Source: HGM04593 sp045661205 (GTDB taxonomy: Bacteria; Bacteroidota; Bacteroidia; Bacteroidales; Bacteroidaceae). From it: a stretch of 64,000 bases of DNA. Under the pieces are notes generated by a model. It had not been told where the DNA came from and searched no databases. It saw only the letters and a list, made by a program, of their open reading frames with translations. The translations under genes and the position numbers were made by a program. This document shows positions 26,173 through 35,340 of the stretch, in pieces; within the stretch, counting starts at the first letter, position 1, and each line of letters starts with the position of its first letter. Location: positions 30,222 through 94,221 of the forward strand of contig JAZRFE010000025.1 in the NCBI GenBank assembly GCA_045661205.1. The letters are read 5' to 3'.

Positions 26173-28791
26173 ATGCTCACATCAAAAGAAATCAGAGAAT
26201 CCTTTAAGGAATTTTTCAAGGAGAAAGGACACCTCATTGTGCCCTCGGCTCCCATGGTAGTGAAAGACGACCCCACGTTGATGTTCACCAATGCCGGAAT
26301 GAACCAGTTCAAAGATATCATCCTGGGTAACAGCCCTGCAAAGAGCAAGCGCGTTGCCGACTCGCAGAAGTGTCTGCGCGTAAGTGGTAAACACAACGAC
26401 CTCGAAGAGGTTGGCCACGACACCTACCACCACACAATGTTTGAAATGCTCGGCAACTGGTCGTTCGGCGACTACTTCAAGGAGGAGGCCATCACATGGG
26501 CTTGGGAGTATCTCACACAGGTGGTGAAACTTGACCCCGAGCGTCTCTACGCAACAGTATTCGAGGGAGCAAAGAGCGAAGGTCTCGACCGCGACAACGA
26601 AGCGGCAGCAATATGGGAGAGATACCTCCCCGCCGAGAGAATCATCAACGGCAACCTGAAGGACAACTTCTGGGAGATGGGCGACACAGGCCCCTGCGGC
26701 CCATCGTCAGAGATTCACATCGACCTGAGAAGCGAAGAAGAGCGCGCAGCCATCCCCGGACGCGACCTTGTAAACGGCTCACACCCCCAGGTTATTGAGA
26801 TATGGAACCTCGTGTTCATGCAATACAACCGCATGGCCGACGGACATCTTGAGGAGCTTCCCGCAAAAGTTATCGACACCGGTATGGGCTTCGAGCGTCT
26901 GTGCATGGCTCTTCAGGGCAAAAAGTCGAACTACGACACAGATATTTTCCAGCCCATCATCAAGAGCATCAGTGAAATTTCGGGCAAGAGCTACGGCGAT
27001 GACGCATCAGTAGATGTTGCCATGCGTGTAATTGCCGACCACATACGTACAATATCATTCTCTATCACCGACGGACAGTTACCCTCGAACGCAAAGGCCG
27101 GTTATGTTATCCGTCGCATCCTGCGTCGTGCAGTGCGCTACGGCTACACATTCCTCGGTCAGAAACAGGCATTCATGTACAAGTTGGTGCCCACACTCAT
27201 AGAGAACATGGGCGATGCTTATCCCGAATTGGGTGCTCAGAGAGAACTTGTAACAAAGGTAATCAAAGAGGAGGAAGAGGCATTCTTGCGCACACTCGAG
27301 ACAGGTATTCACCTGCTCGACAAGATTATCGCTGCTGCAAAAGCCGACGGCAAGCAGGAGATTAGCGGTGTAGAGGCATTTACTCTGTACGACACATTCG
27401 GATTCCCCATCGACCTGACACAGCTCATTCTGCGCGAGAATAACCTGACAGTAAACATGGCAGAGTTTGACGAGGAGATGCTCAAGCAAAAGACACGCGC
27501 CCGCAACGCAGCAGCCGTAGAGAACGGCGACTGGGTGAACATTGCCGAGGGCGAGAGCAAGTTCGTAGGTTACGACCTCACCGAGTGTGACACAAAGATT
27601 CTGCGCTACCGTCAGACAAAGCAGAAGAACCAGACACTCTATCAGATAGTACTTTGCGAGACACCTTTCTATGCCGAGAGTGGAGGTCAGGTGGGCGACA
27701 CAGGTTATCTTATCTGCGGCGACGAGCGCATTGAGGTTATCGACACAAAGAAGGAGAACAACCTTCCCATACACATCACCAAGAAGCTGCCCACCAATGC
27801 CGAGGCTACTTTCCACGCCGAGGTGAACGTTGCAAAGCGCAACGCATGTGCAGCCAACCACTCATGCACCCACCTTCTCGACCAGGCATTGCGCGAGGTA
27901 CTTGGCACACACGTTGAGCAGAAAGGTTCGCTCGTAACTCCCGAGGGTATACGTTTCGACTTCTCACACTTCCAGAAACTGAGCAACGAGGAGATTCAGA
28001 AGGTAGAGAAGATTGTGAACGCACGCATACGCGCCAACATCCCCTTGACCGAGCACAGAGACATCCCCATCGCCGAGGCACAGCAGTTGGGAGCGATAGC
28101 ACTCTTCGGCGAGAAGTACGGCGACAGAGTACGCGTCATCCAGTTCGACAAATCAATCGAATTCTGTGGAGGTATTCACGTACAGGCAACAGGAAGCATA
28201 GGTATGGTGAAGATTATTTCTGAAAGTTCTGTGGCAGCAGGTGTGCGCCGTATCGAGGCAATCACAGGCGAGGCTTTGGAGGAGAACATCATCAAGATGC
28301 AGGACATGATGGCCGAAATAAAAGCCCTCTTCAACAACGTTCCCAACCTGAAGGCAACCATCGTGAAGGCCATTAACGAGAACAACGAACTGAAGAAACA
28401 GGTCGAGGAGTATGCTCGCGAAAAGGCTGTAATCACCAAAGACAAGCTCATGGGCGAGGTAAAAGAGAGAAAAGGCGTGCGTGTCATCAGTGCCATACTG
28501 CCCATGCCCGCAGGCACAGTGAAAGACATTGTGTTCATGCTGCGCAGCGAAATGACCGAGAACCTGTTGTGCGTTATCGGTAGCATCAGCAACGACAAGC
28601 CCCAGCTCACAATCTCGGCCAGCGGCGACCTTGTAGAGGCAGGCATCAACGCCGGCAAGCTCGTAGGCCAGGCAGCCAAAGAGATGCAGGGCGGCGGTGG
28701 CGGTCAGCCCCACTTCGCAACCGCAGGCGGTAAGAATGTCGAAGGCCTTAAGAACGCAATGGAAAAGGTATTTGAATTGACAGAGCTTTAA
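26173..28791 (+). CDS. alaS: Alanine--tRNA ligase
   Basis: Charges tRNA-Ala and edits Ser/Gly mischarging. The protein has 872 residues, full length. The class II catalytic core is N-terminal (PSAPMVVKDDPTLMFTNAGM, and the MFEMLGNWSFGDYFKEE motif). The editing domain has the zinc ligands NHSCTHLLDQAL near residue 560 and CGGIH near 664. The C-terminal C-Ala part ends with the Gly-rich GGGGGQPHFATAGG. A long hairpin terminator follows the stop. The gene stands alone between its own promoter and terminator. Confidence 0.97.
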   Translation: MLTSKEIRESFKEFFKEKGHLIVPSAPMVVKDDPTLMFTNAGMNQFKDIILGNSPAKSKRVADSQKCLRVSGKHNDLEEVGHDTYHHTMFEMLGNWSFGDYFKEEAITWAWEYLTQVVKLDPERLYATVFEGAKSEGLDRDNEAAAIWERYLPAERIINGNLKDNFWEMGDTGPCGPSSEIHIDLRSEEERAAIPGRDLVNGSHPQVIEIWNLVFMQYNRMADGHLEELPAKVIDTGMGFERLCMALQGKKSNYDTDIFQPIIKSISEISGKSYGDDASVDVAMRVIADHIRTISFSITDGQLPSNAKAGYVIRRILRRAVRYGYTFLGQKQAFMYKLVPTLIENMGDAYPELGAQRELVTKVIKEEEEAFLRTLETGIHLLDKIIAAAKADGKQEISGVEAFTLYDTFGFPIDLTQLILRENNLTVNMAEFDEEMLKQKTRARNAAAVENGDWVNIAEGESKFVGYDLTECDTKILRYRQTKQKNQTLYQIVLCETPFYAESGGQVGDTGYLICGDERIEVIDTKKENNLPIHITKKLPTNAEATFHAEVNVAKRNACAANHSCTHLLDQALREVLGTHVEQKGSLVTPEGIRFDFSHFQKLSNEEIQKVEKIVNARIRANIPLTEHRDIPIAEAQQLGAIALFGEKYGDRVRVIQFDKSIEFCGGIHVQATGSIGMVKIISESSVAAGVRRIEAITGEALEENIIKMQDMMAEIKALFNNVPNLKATIVKAINENNELKKQVEEYAREKAVITKDKLMGEVKERKGVRVISAILPMPAGTVKDIVFMLRSEMTENLLCVIGSISNDKPQLTISASGDLVEAGINAGKLVGQAAKEMQGGGGGQPHFATAGGKNVEGLKNAMEKVFELTEL

Positions 28792-28800
28792 GAAAAAGAG

Positions 28801-28853
28801 TAAAATAGCCCCCCAAAAAAGTTAGTCAAAAAACTTTTTGGGGGGCTATTTTA
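28801..28853 (+). terminator. Bidirectional terminator between alaS and the Sel1 gene
   Basis: An almost perfect long stem with CCCCCC (28809-28814) paired to GGGGGG (28840-28845), flanked by A/T pairs on both sides and a T run on each strand. One extra A in the left arm bulges. It serves two converging genes. Confidence 0.88.
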
Positions 28854-28863
28854 TGCGTAATTA

Positions 28864-29604
28864 TCAATCAACATCCAACGTTTTCAATCTATCCTTAGCA
28901 CCGGCATGGCCCTGCTTGGCTGCCTTGGAATACCATTTGAAAGCTTCGCTCAAGTCTTTATCAACGCCACTACCATTTTCATAGCACCAACCCAAGCCAT
29001 ATTGCGCACCGGCATGTCCCTGCTCGGCTGCCTTGCGATACCATTTGAAAGATACAGCCTCACTCAAATCTTTATCGATGCCTTCATCACTATTTACATA
29101 GTACCAGCCCAATTTATATTGCGCACCGGCATTTCCCAACTCGGCTGCCTTGCGATACCATTTGAAAGCTTCGCTCAAGTCTTTATCAACGCCACTACCA
29201 TTTTCATAGCACCATCCCAAGCCATATTGCGCATCGGCATATCCCTGCTCGGCTGCCAAAAGCCACCATTTGAAAGCTTCGCTCAAGTCTTTATCAACGC
29301 CATCACCATATGTATAGCACAAACCCAAGCCATATTGCGCATCGGCATGTCCCTGCTCGGCTGCCAAAAGCCACCATTTGACAGCCTCTTTGTCGTCCTG
29401 CTCATGTCCACCGAACCGTCCCCCACTGGTGCGACCGGAATAATATCTCCTTCCCAACTCAAATTGAGCTGCTGCATCGTTTTGATTCTTAGCTTTATCG
29501 TAGGTAGGATACTCTATTGTGTAATATCTGCAGATAAAAGCAAATGCTATTATAAGCAAGAATTTTATTATACCTTTTATTATATCTTTCATAAAAGACG
29601 TCAT
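28864..29604 (-). CDS. Sel1-repeat (SLR) protein, membrane-anchored
   Basis: A 246-residue protein with a hydrophobic N-terminal segment (about residues 11-26), probably an uncleaved anchor, and five Sel1-like repeats from about residue 42 to 233, plus a half repeat at the end. The consensus is AQYGLGWCYENGSGVDKDLSEAFKWY and similar, 36 residues per unit. The first unit has an insertion (SGRTSGGRFGGHE) and the fourth is 39 residues with an extra Val-Ser. Sel1 repeats are alpha-solenoid protein-binding modules, so an adaptor role is likely; the partner is unknown. Either ATG at 29604 or 29592 can be the start. Confidence 0.85.
   Translation of the reverse strand: MTSFMKDIIKGIIKFLLIIAFAFICRYYTIEYPTYDKAKNQNDAAAQFELGRRYYSGRTSGGRFGGHEQDDKEAVKWWLLAAEQGHADAQYGLGLCYTYGDGVDKDLSEAFKWWLLAAEQGYADAQYGLGWCYENGSGVDKDLSEAFKWYRKAAELGNAGAQYKLGWYYVNSDEGIDKDLSEAVSFKWYRKAAEQGHAGAQYGLGWCYENGSGVDKDLSEAFKWYSKAAKQGHAGAKDRLKTLDVD
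28906..29346 (-). repeat. Tandem near-identical Sel1 coding repeats
   Basis: Four consecutive units (three of 108 bp, one of 117 bp) coding for residues 87-233 of the Sel1 protein. About 59 bases starting at 28931 and at 29156 are identical, and the unit in between differs little. Identity at synonymous sites points to recent duplication or gene conversion. Confidence 0.85.
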
Positions 29605-29637
29605 ATATAACTAAATTTATTTAAGGCTGTACTCTTT

Positions 29638-29676
29638 AAAAAGAGGCTGTGCCAAATCACATTTTGCACAGCCTCT
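29638..29676 (-). terminator. Terminator of the EF-G2 gene
   Basis: An 11-bp perfect stem, AGAGGCTGTGC (29642-29652) and GCACAGCCTCT (29666-29676), followed on the minus strand by five T. It lies 23 bp after the stop codon. Confidence 0.88.
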
Positions 29677-29698
29677 CTATCAATTATCAGAAAAAAAT

Positions 29699-31852
29699 TT
29701 ACTCTTCGTCTTTAATAGCAAACTCCTTTATAAGTTTGTCCTGAACATCGGTGGGAACAAGTTCGTACGATGCGAAAGACATTATGAACGATGCACGACC
29801 TCCGGTGAGTGAGCTGAGGGCTGTTGAGTAAGATGACATCTCTTTCAAAGGCACTTTTGCCGAGAGTTTCTCATAGCCATTCTCGCTGCTCATGCCCATG
29901 ATGAGTCCGCGACGACCCTGGAGGTCACTCATTACGTCACCCATCTTGTCAGAGGGAACGAATACCTCTACGTCGTAAACAGGCTCAAGGATTTTGGGAG
30001 CTGCCGAACGGAAGGCCTCGCTGAATGCGTTACGTCCTGCAAGCATGAACGAGATTTCGTTTGAGTCTACCGGGTGCATCTTACCATCGTAAACAATTAC
30101 TCTCACGTCGCGTGCGTATGAACCGGTGAGGGGACCCTGCTCCATTCTCTCCATTACTCCTTTAAGGATTGCGGGCATGAAGCGTGCGTCGATAGCACCG
30201 CCGACAACGCTGTTCACGAATACCAATTTACCACCCCAATCGAGTTTAATCTCTTCGGTGCCACGAGGAGTAATCTTGAACTCCTGACCGTTGAAACGGT
30301 AAACATCGGGCATGGGAACGCCCTCTTCGTAAGGCTCTACAATCATGTGTACCTCACCAAACTGACCTGCACCACCCGACTGTTTCTTGTGACGATAGTC
30401 GGCACGAGCAGCCTTAGTGATAGTCTCGCGATAAGGAATCTTGGGCTCTTCGTACTTAACGAGCATCTTCTCTACGTTCACAAGACGCCACTGCAATGTG
30501 CGCAAGTGGAACTCACCCTGACCGTAAACGATAGTCTGGCGAAGTTCTTTAGACTGAACAACCACCCATGTAGGATCTTCTTCGTGCATGCGGTTGAGCA
30601 CCTGCATGAGTTTCTCCATGTCTGACTCTTTCTGAGGCTTGATGGCGCGAGAGTATTTAGATGCGGGATATTTTACAAGTGAGAAGCTGTTGCTTGAATC
30701 CTTGTCGTTGAGAGTGTTACCGATCTTGATATCTTTTAGTTTCACTGTACAACCGAGGTCACCTGCCTTAAGTTCGTCTACCTGTACACGGTTGGCACCT
30801 GCACAGCAGAAAATCTGCGAAATACGCTCTTTTGAGCCACGGTCGGCATTTACGAGGTCGGCACCTGTCTTTAATGTACCGCTCATCACCTTGAAGTAGT
30901 TTACTTCGCCAATGTGGGGCTCGACTGATGTCTTGAAGAAGAAGAGCGATGTGGGAGCTTCGCTGTCGTAAGGAACAACTGTACCCTCTGAGTTTACGGG
31001 CTGGGGCATATCGTCTACCTCGGGAGCCACGTTAGAGAGGAATTCGAGCAAACGGCTGACTGCTACATCGGTACCTGCCGAACAGCAAAGAACGGGATAT
31101 ACGCTACCAGTAGAGAGACCCATGCGGGCACCTACGCGAATGTCGTCTTTGTCGAGGTCTGATTCCTCGAAATATTTATCCATGAGTTCCTCTTTGTTCT
31201 CGGCAGCCATCTCCACAAGTTTCATGTGAAGGTCGATAGCCTTGTCGAGCTCGGCTACGGGGATATCCTCTTCGATGGGAGCCTCGCCTTCGGCAGTCCA
31301 TGTAAGTTTCTTCATCAAGAGAACGTCGATGATAGATTTAAAGCCGGGGCCTGTCTCAAGGGGATACTGCACAGGGCACACTTTGGGGCCGTAGATTGTC
31401 TGCAACTGGTCGATAACCATGTCATAGTCGCACTTCTCGTGGTCTATCTGGTTTACTACAAACATCATGGGCTTATTCATCTTCTTGATGTAGCGGAAGC
31501 AGTTCTGTGTTCCAACCTCGACACCATACTGTCCATTGATAACCATCATTGCGAGGTCGGCAACAGTCATGGCCGAAACTGCGCTACCGGCAAAGTCGTC
31601 TGCACCCGGACAGTCGATAAGGTTGAGTTTCTTTCCGTTCTGCTCAACCTGGAATACTGTGGAGAATACAGAGTAACCATACTCCTGTTCAACAGGAAAA
31701 TAGTCGCTTACGGTATTTTTCGCAGCGACTGTACCTCTACGTTTTATGATACCACTCTCAAAGAGGATAGCCTCAGTGAGGGTGGTTTTACCGGCGCCTG
31801 AACATCCTACGATTGCGATGTTCTTAATTTCGTTAGTCTGATAGGTTTTCAT
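29699..31852 (-). CDS. fusA2: EF-G paralogue of the Bacteroides EF-G2 type
   Basis: A 717-residue translocase-like GTPase homologue, distinct from the EF-G encoded with ribosomal proteins. The G1 loop GCSGAGKT is at residues 16-23. The G3 motif reads DCPGADDF at 80-87, so the catalytic His of the usual DTPGHVDF is Ala84. The G4 motif is NQID at 134-137 instead of NKMD, and the switch I segment RGITI is replaced by YGYSV near 58-62. Domains II-V follow in normal order. Published work on the Bacteroides thetaiotaomicron paralogue describes translocation without GTP hydrolysis under carbon limitation, driven by the regulator Cur. The shared residues make the same property likely here, as inference. 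The gene is divergent from hemW. Confidence 0.9.
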   Translation of the reverse strand: MKTYQTNEIKNIAIVGCSGAGKTTLTEAILFESGIIKRRGTVAAKNTVSDYFPVEQEYGYSVFSTVFQVEQNGKKLNLIDCPGADDFAGSAVSAMTVADLAMMVINGQYGVEVGTQNCFRYIKKMNKPMMFVVNQIDHEKCDYDMVIDQLQTIYGPKVCPVQYPLETGPGFKSIIDVLLMKKLTWTAEGEAPIEEDIPVAELDKAIDLHMKLVEMAAENKEELMDKYFEESDLDKDDIRVGARMGLSTGSVYPVLCCSAGTDVAVSRLLEFLSNVAPEVDDMPQPVNSEGTVVPYDSEAPTSLFFFKTSVEPHIGEVNYFKVMSGTLKTGADLVNADRGSKERISQIFCCAGANRVQVDELKAGDLGCTVKLKDIKIGNTLNDKDSSNSFSLVKYPASKYSRAIKPQKESDMEKLMQVLNRMHEEDPTWVVVQSKELRQTIVYGQGEFHLRTLQWRLVNVEKMLVKYEEPKIPYRETITKAARADYRHKKQSGGAGQFGEVHMIVEPYEEGVPMPDVYRFNGQEFKITPRGTEEIKLDWGGKLVFVNSVVGGAIDARFMPAILKGVMERMEQGPLTGSYARDVRVIVYDGKMHPVDSNEISFMLAGRNAFSEAFRSAAPKILEPVYDVEVFVPSDKMGDVMSDLQGRRGLIMGMSSENGYEKLSAKVPLKEMSSYSTALSSLTGGRASFIMSFASYELVPTDVQDKLIKEFAIKDEE

Positions 31853-31962
31853 ATTTCTATTATTTTTGCTTTAGAATTAAGACTAAATGAATAATTTTGC
31901 CACCAATGTATGAAAAAAGAAAGAAATAAGCAACAACATTGAGCAACTTTTTTAATATCTGA

Positions 31963-31970
31963 CAAAAATA
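31963..31970 (-). promoter_or_regulatory. -7 box for the EF-G2 gene
   Basis: The minus strand reads TATTTTTG. The leader would be about 105 nt, long enough to hold control elements; I see no clear operator. Confidence 0.45.
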
Positions 31971-31973
31971 TTT

Positions 31974-31981
31974 TAATTTTG
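31974..31981 (+). promoter_or_regulatory. -7 box for hemW
   Basis: TAATTTTG matches TAnnTTTG, 22 bp before the hemW ATG and only 3 bp from the opposing EF-G2 box, so the two promoters overlap. Confidence 0.45.
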
Positions 31982-32003
31982 TCAGCAAATTGTACGTTGT
32001 AGC

Positions 32004-33137
32004 ATGGCAGGTATATATATTCACATTCCATTTTGTAAGCAGCGCTGTCGCTATTGCAGTTTTTTCTCTTCGACCAACGAGGAGAAAAAGAGAGAATACA
32101 TTGATGCTCTTTGTAAAGAATTGCACGCGCGCAGAAATTATATCGACAACAGGAATGTCGAGACTATATATATAGGAGGAGGAACACCCTCGACATTGCA
32201 AAAAGAGGATTTTGAGAAGATATTCGCAACAATAGACGAGAATTACAACATAAAGGAGGGTGCCGAGATTACGTTAGAGGCCAACCCCGACGACCTCTCG
32301 CGTGACTATTTATCCATGCTGCGTGGTTTTCCTTTCAACCGTCTGAGTATGGGCGTGCAGAGCTTCGACGATGCACTGCTGAAGAAGTTGGGACGTCGCC
32401 ACGACTCGACGCGTGCCAAAGAGGCCTTTCGCGAGGCGCGTGCCACAGGGTTCGACAACATAAGCATAGACCTGATGTTTGCGTTACCAGGCTCCACCAC
32501 CGAAAGCTGGAGCAACGACCTGAAAAGCGCCATAGAGCTGTGCCCCGAACACATATCGGCCTACAACCTCACCTACGAAGAGGGCACTGCGCTCTACAAA
32601 GCATTGCAGAGCGGCAGCATCACTCCGCTCGACGAAGAGGGCAACCTGAAACAGTTTGCCATGCTCATCGAGGCACTTGAAGAGAACGGATATTGCCATT
32701 ATGAAATCTCGAACTTCGCCCGCCCCTGGCGCGAGAGCCGCCACAACAGCAGCTATTGGCACAACGTGCCCTACCTGGGATGCGGTGCTGCGGCACACTC
32801 CTACAATGGAGCTTCGCGCCAGTGGAACATCGCAAATATCGAACTATATATAAGAGGTATAAAGAGTGGTGCCCCCGATTACGAGATTGAGGAGCTTACC
32901 GAGAGCGAGCGTTACAACGACGCAGTGCTTACACGTCTGAGGACACGCGACGGACTGCCACTCGCTTGGTTCAAAGAGAATTTTCAGGAAAAGTATATAA
33001 GATATATGCTCGATGCAGCAGCCGCACACATTGAGCGCGGCATGCTGACACATACAAGCAACGATAGCATCCGACTCACGAAAAAGGGTATTTTCATAAG
33101 CGATGCTATCATGCGCGACCTTATATATATCGATTGA
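32004..33137 (+). CDS. hemW: Radical SAM heme chaperone HemW
   Basis: Radical SAM protein of the HemN/HemW family; HemW binds heme and delivers it to acceptor proteins. The 377-residue protein has the [4Fe-4S] ligands C11, C15 and C18 (CxxxCxxC) followed by Ser-Phe, without the fourth Cys typical of the true oxidase HemN. IYIGGGTPSTL near residue 53 and MGVQSFDD near 115 are standard SAM-site motifs, and the C-terminal HemN domain is present (YLGCGAAAHSYNG). It converges with hpt 24 bp downstream; no clear terminator is visible between them. Confidence 0.93.
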   Translation: MAGIYIHIPFCKQRCRYCSFFSSTNEEKKREYIDALCKELHARRNYIDNRNVETIYIGGGTPSTLQKEDFEKIFATIDENYNIKEGAEITLEANPDDLSRDYLSMLRGFPFNRLSMGVQSFDDALLKKLGRRHDSTRAKEAFREARATGFDNISIDLMFALPGSTTESWSNDLKSAIELCPEHISAYNLTYEEGTALYKALQSGSITPLDEEGNLKQFAMLIEALEENGYCHYEISNFARPWRESRHNSSYWHNVPYLGCGAAAHSYNGASRQWNIANIELYIRGIKSGAPDYEIEELTESERYNDAVLTRLRTRDGLPLAWFKENFQEKYIRYMLDAAAAHIERGMLTHTSNDSIRLTKKGIFISDAIMRDLIYID

Positions 33138-33161
33138 TATATGGCCGCCCTATAATTTTGT

Positions 33162-33698
33162 TTACTCGCAGACGCGGTAAATATCGGGGAGATTGCGACC
33201 CTCTTGATTGTAATCGAGACCGTAGCCAACGATAAAGTCGTTTGCAATATCGAAGCAGCGATAGTGAATATCAAGCTCGACCTTAAGATTGCCGGGCTTT
33301 ACAAAGAGCGATGCCACGCGAATGTCGGCGGGGTTTTTCTCATTGAGCATACGCAACATTTCGCGCATGGTGATACCCGAATCGACAATATCCTCGACAA
33401 TCACCAGCGTGCGTCCCTCGACATTTTCGTTTAGGCCGATAAGCTCTTTCACCTTACCTGTGGAGCTTGTACCCTCGTAAGAGGAGACACGCACGAAACT
33501 AATCTCGCAAGGAATCTCAATCTCGCGAAGAAGGTCGGCAGCGAACATAAAAGCGCCATTCAGCACCACAAGGAAAAGAGGTTTTTTACCGGCAAGATCT
33601 TTGTTGATGGCAGCCGCCACACGTTTCACCTGTTCCTGAATTTTCTCCTTTGGAATATCCAACGAAAATTTCTTATCGCAAACCTGGACTGTTTTCAT
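33162..33698 (-). CDS. hpt: Hypoxanthine phosphoribosyltransferase
   Basis: Purine salvage enzyme converting hypoxanthine (and guanine) plus PRPP to IMP (GMP). The 178-residue protein carries the PRPP-binding loop LVIVEDIVDSGITM near residue 97, the flexible-loop region SSYEGTSSTGKVK near 72 and the base-binding segment DFIVGYGLDYNQEGRNLPDIY at the C-terminus. It is the last gene of a minus-strand series radA-FAD dehydrogenase-hpt, with 26 bp to the gene upstream. Confidence 0.95.
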   Translation of the reverse strand: MKTVQVCDKKFSLDIPKEKIQEQVKRVAAAINKDLAGKKPLFLVVLNGAFMFAADLLREIEIPCEISFVRVSSYEGTSSTGKVKELIGLNENVEGRTLVIVEDIVDSGITMREMLRMLNEKNPADIRVASLFVKPGNLKVELDIHYRCFDIANDFIVGYGLDYNQEGRNLPDIYRVCE

Positions 33699-33724
33699 AG
33701 TTATTTTGTGTTTATATTTGTCTG

Positions 33725-35323
33725 TTATATTCCTTTACAATATGCAACTGCCGCCTCGGCACAACGTTCGCCATCGACAGCCGCAGACACGATGCCTCCG
33801 GCATAGCCTGCGCCCTCGCCACAGGGAAAAAGCCCCGCAAGGGTTACATGTTGCAGAGTGTCGTTGTTGCGCACAATGCGCACAGGCGCCGAAGTGCGTG
33901 TCTCCACGCCTATCACCGTCGCCTCGTTGGTGAGAAAACCTCGCGAGGACTTTCCGAACAGTTCAAACCCGCGACGCAGACGTGTGGAAATGAAACGCGG
34001 CATCCAGAAGTGCATGGGCGACGACAAAAGCCCAGGAGCGTAAGTGCTCGACGGCAGGTCGTAGCTGAGCTTGCCCTTCACAAAGTCGGTCATACGCTGT
34101 GCAGGCGCAGTCTGACGTCTGTTACCCATAATCCAGCAAAGACGTTCGAGTGTCTCTTGAAAAGCCATCACACGCAACGGAGAGTCGGGAGCAACATCAA
34201 CGCCACCCTCGCAGTCAATCTGCAAGTCGGGGTGGGCAAGGTCGTCGCTGTTTATCTGCACCACCATGCCCGAATTGCTCCAACGGCCGCCACGATTCGA
34301 GGGCGACATGCCATTCACCAGCAGTTGATTCTCGGCTGTTGCCGAGGGTATCACCACTCCACCGGGACACATGCAGAAGCTGTACACTCCGCGTTCCTCG
34401 ACCTGCGCAGTGTAGGAATATTCTGCCGCAGGCAGATATTTTCCGCGACCGGCAGGATTGTGATACTGTATGCGGTCGATGAGTTCCGAAGGGTGCTCCA
34501 GACGTACGCCCACGGCTATCCCCTTGGCCTCTATCGCTATGTTGCTATCGTGCAACGAACGGTAAACGTCGCGTGCCGAGTGACCTGTGGCCAGAATCAC
34601 CGCCTCGGCAAGAATCTCGCCTTTGTCGGTACGCACACCGGCCACCTTACCCCCCGCCACAAGAATCTCTTCCATACGTGTTTCGAAACGTACCTCGCCA
34701 CCACACTCGATTATGCGGTTGCGCATATTCTCTATCACACGCGGCAGTTTATCGGTACCTATGTGAGGGTGCGCGTCGGAGAGTATCGACGTGCTTGCCC
34801 CATGCTGACAAAAGACATTGAGAATGCCCTCGATATTTCCGCGCTTTTTGCTGCGGGTGTATAATTTACCATCGGAGTAGGCACCTGCACCACCCTCGCC
34901 GAAACAGTAGTTCGATTCGGGGTTTACCTTATGTTCGCGCGATATTGCCGCCACGTCCAATTTTCGTGTGCGCACATCCTTACCACGCTCCACCACTATG
35001 GGGCGCATGCGCAGCTCTATCAGTTTGAGCGCAGCAAAAAGCCCCGCAGGGCCTGCGCCGACAACCACCACCGGGGGACAGTTCTCCACGTTGCCATATT
35101 CGCGGCTTGTGTACTCGTCAATAGGCGGCTGCTCGTTCACGAATACTCTTATTGTGAGATTGACATATATGGTACGCTGGCGCGCATCGATGCTGCGGCG
35201 CAACACACGAACTGCGGTGATTCTTCTTGCATCAAGTCCTTTTACCTGTGCTATATATTTTTTTATCGCCTGTTCGTTTACTGCGACATGCGGCTCTACT
35301 CTTATCTGATACTCATTTATCAT
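33725..35323 (-). CDS. FAD-dependent dehydrogenase (COG2509 type)
   Basis: A 532-residue flavoprotein. After an about 80-residue N-terminal region with strands and a basic segment (AVRVLRRSIDARQRTIYV) comes the dinucleotide-binding fold with GAGPAGLFAAL at 89-99 and VVERG near 114. The segment SNYCFGEGGAGAYSDGKLYTR, the second FAD contact VILATGHSARD and the C-terminal LFPCGEGAGYAGGI are typical of the uncharacterised FAD-dependent dehydrogenase group COG2509. The substrate is not known. It is 17 bp from radA upstream and 26 bp from hpt downstream. Confidence 0.87.
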   Translation of the reverse strand: MINEYQIRVEPHVAVNEQAIKKYIAQVKGLDARRITAVRVLRRSIDARQRTIYVNLTIRVFVNEQPPIDEYTSREYGNVENCPPVVVVGAGPAGLFAALKLIELRMRPIVVERGKDVRTRKLDVAAISREHKVNPESNYCFGEGGAGAYSDGKLYTRSKKRGNIEGILNVFCQHGASTSILSDAHPHIGTDKLPRVIENMRNRIIECGGEVRFETRMEEILVAGGKVAGVRTDKGEILAEAVILATGHSARDVYRSLHDSNIAIEAKGIAVGVRLEHPSELIDRIQYHNPAGRGKYLPAAEYSYTAQVEERGVYSFCMCPGGVVIPSATAENQLLVNGMSPSNRGGRWSNSGMVVQINSDDLAHPDLQIDCEGGVDVAPDSPLRVMAFQETLERLCWIMGNRRQTAPAQRMTDFVKGKLSYDLPSSTYAPGLLSSPMHFWMPRFISTRLRRGFELFGKSSRGFLTNEATVIGVETRTSAPVRIVRNNDTLQHVTLAGLFPCGEGAGYAGGIVSAAVDGERCAEAAVAYCKGI

Positions 35324-35340
35324 GCTAAAAAAGATTTTCG

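Noticed and set aside
28906..29610. A 234-codon plus-strand frame with repeats opposite the Sel1 gene
   Set aside because: The repeats are the mirror image of the Sel1 coding repeats; the minus-strand protein matches a known family and the plus-strand one does not.
33848..34864. A 338-codon open frame on the plus strand
   Set aside because: Fully opposite the FAD-dependent dehydrogenase, which has clear motifs; the opposing frame has none.
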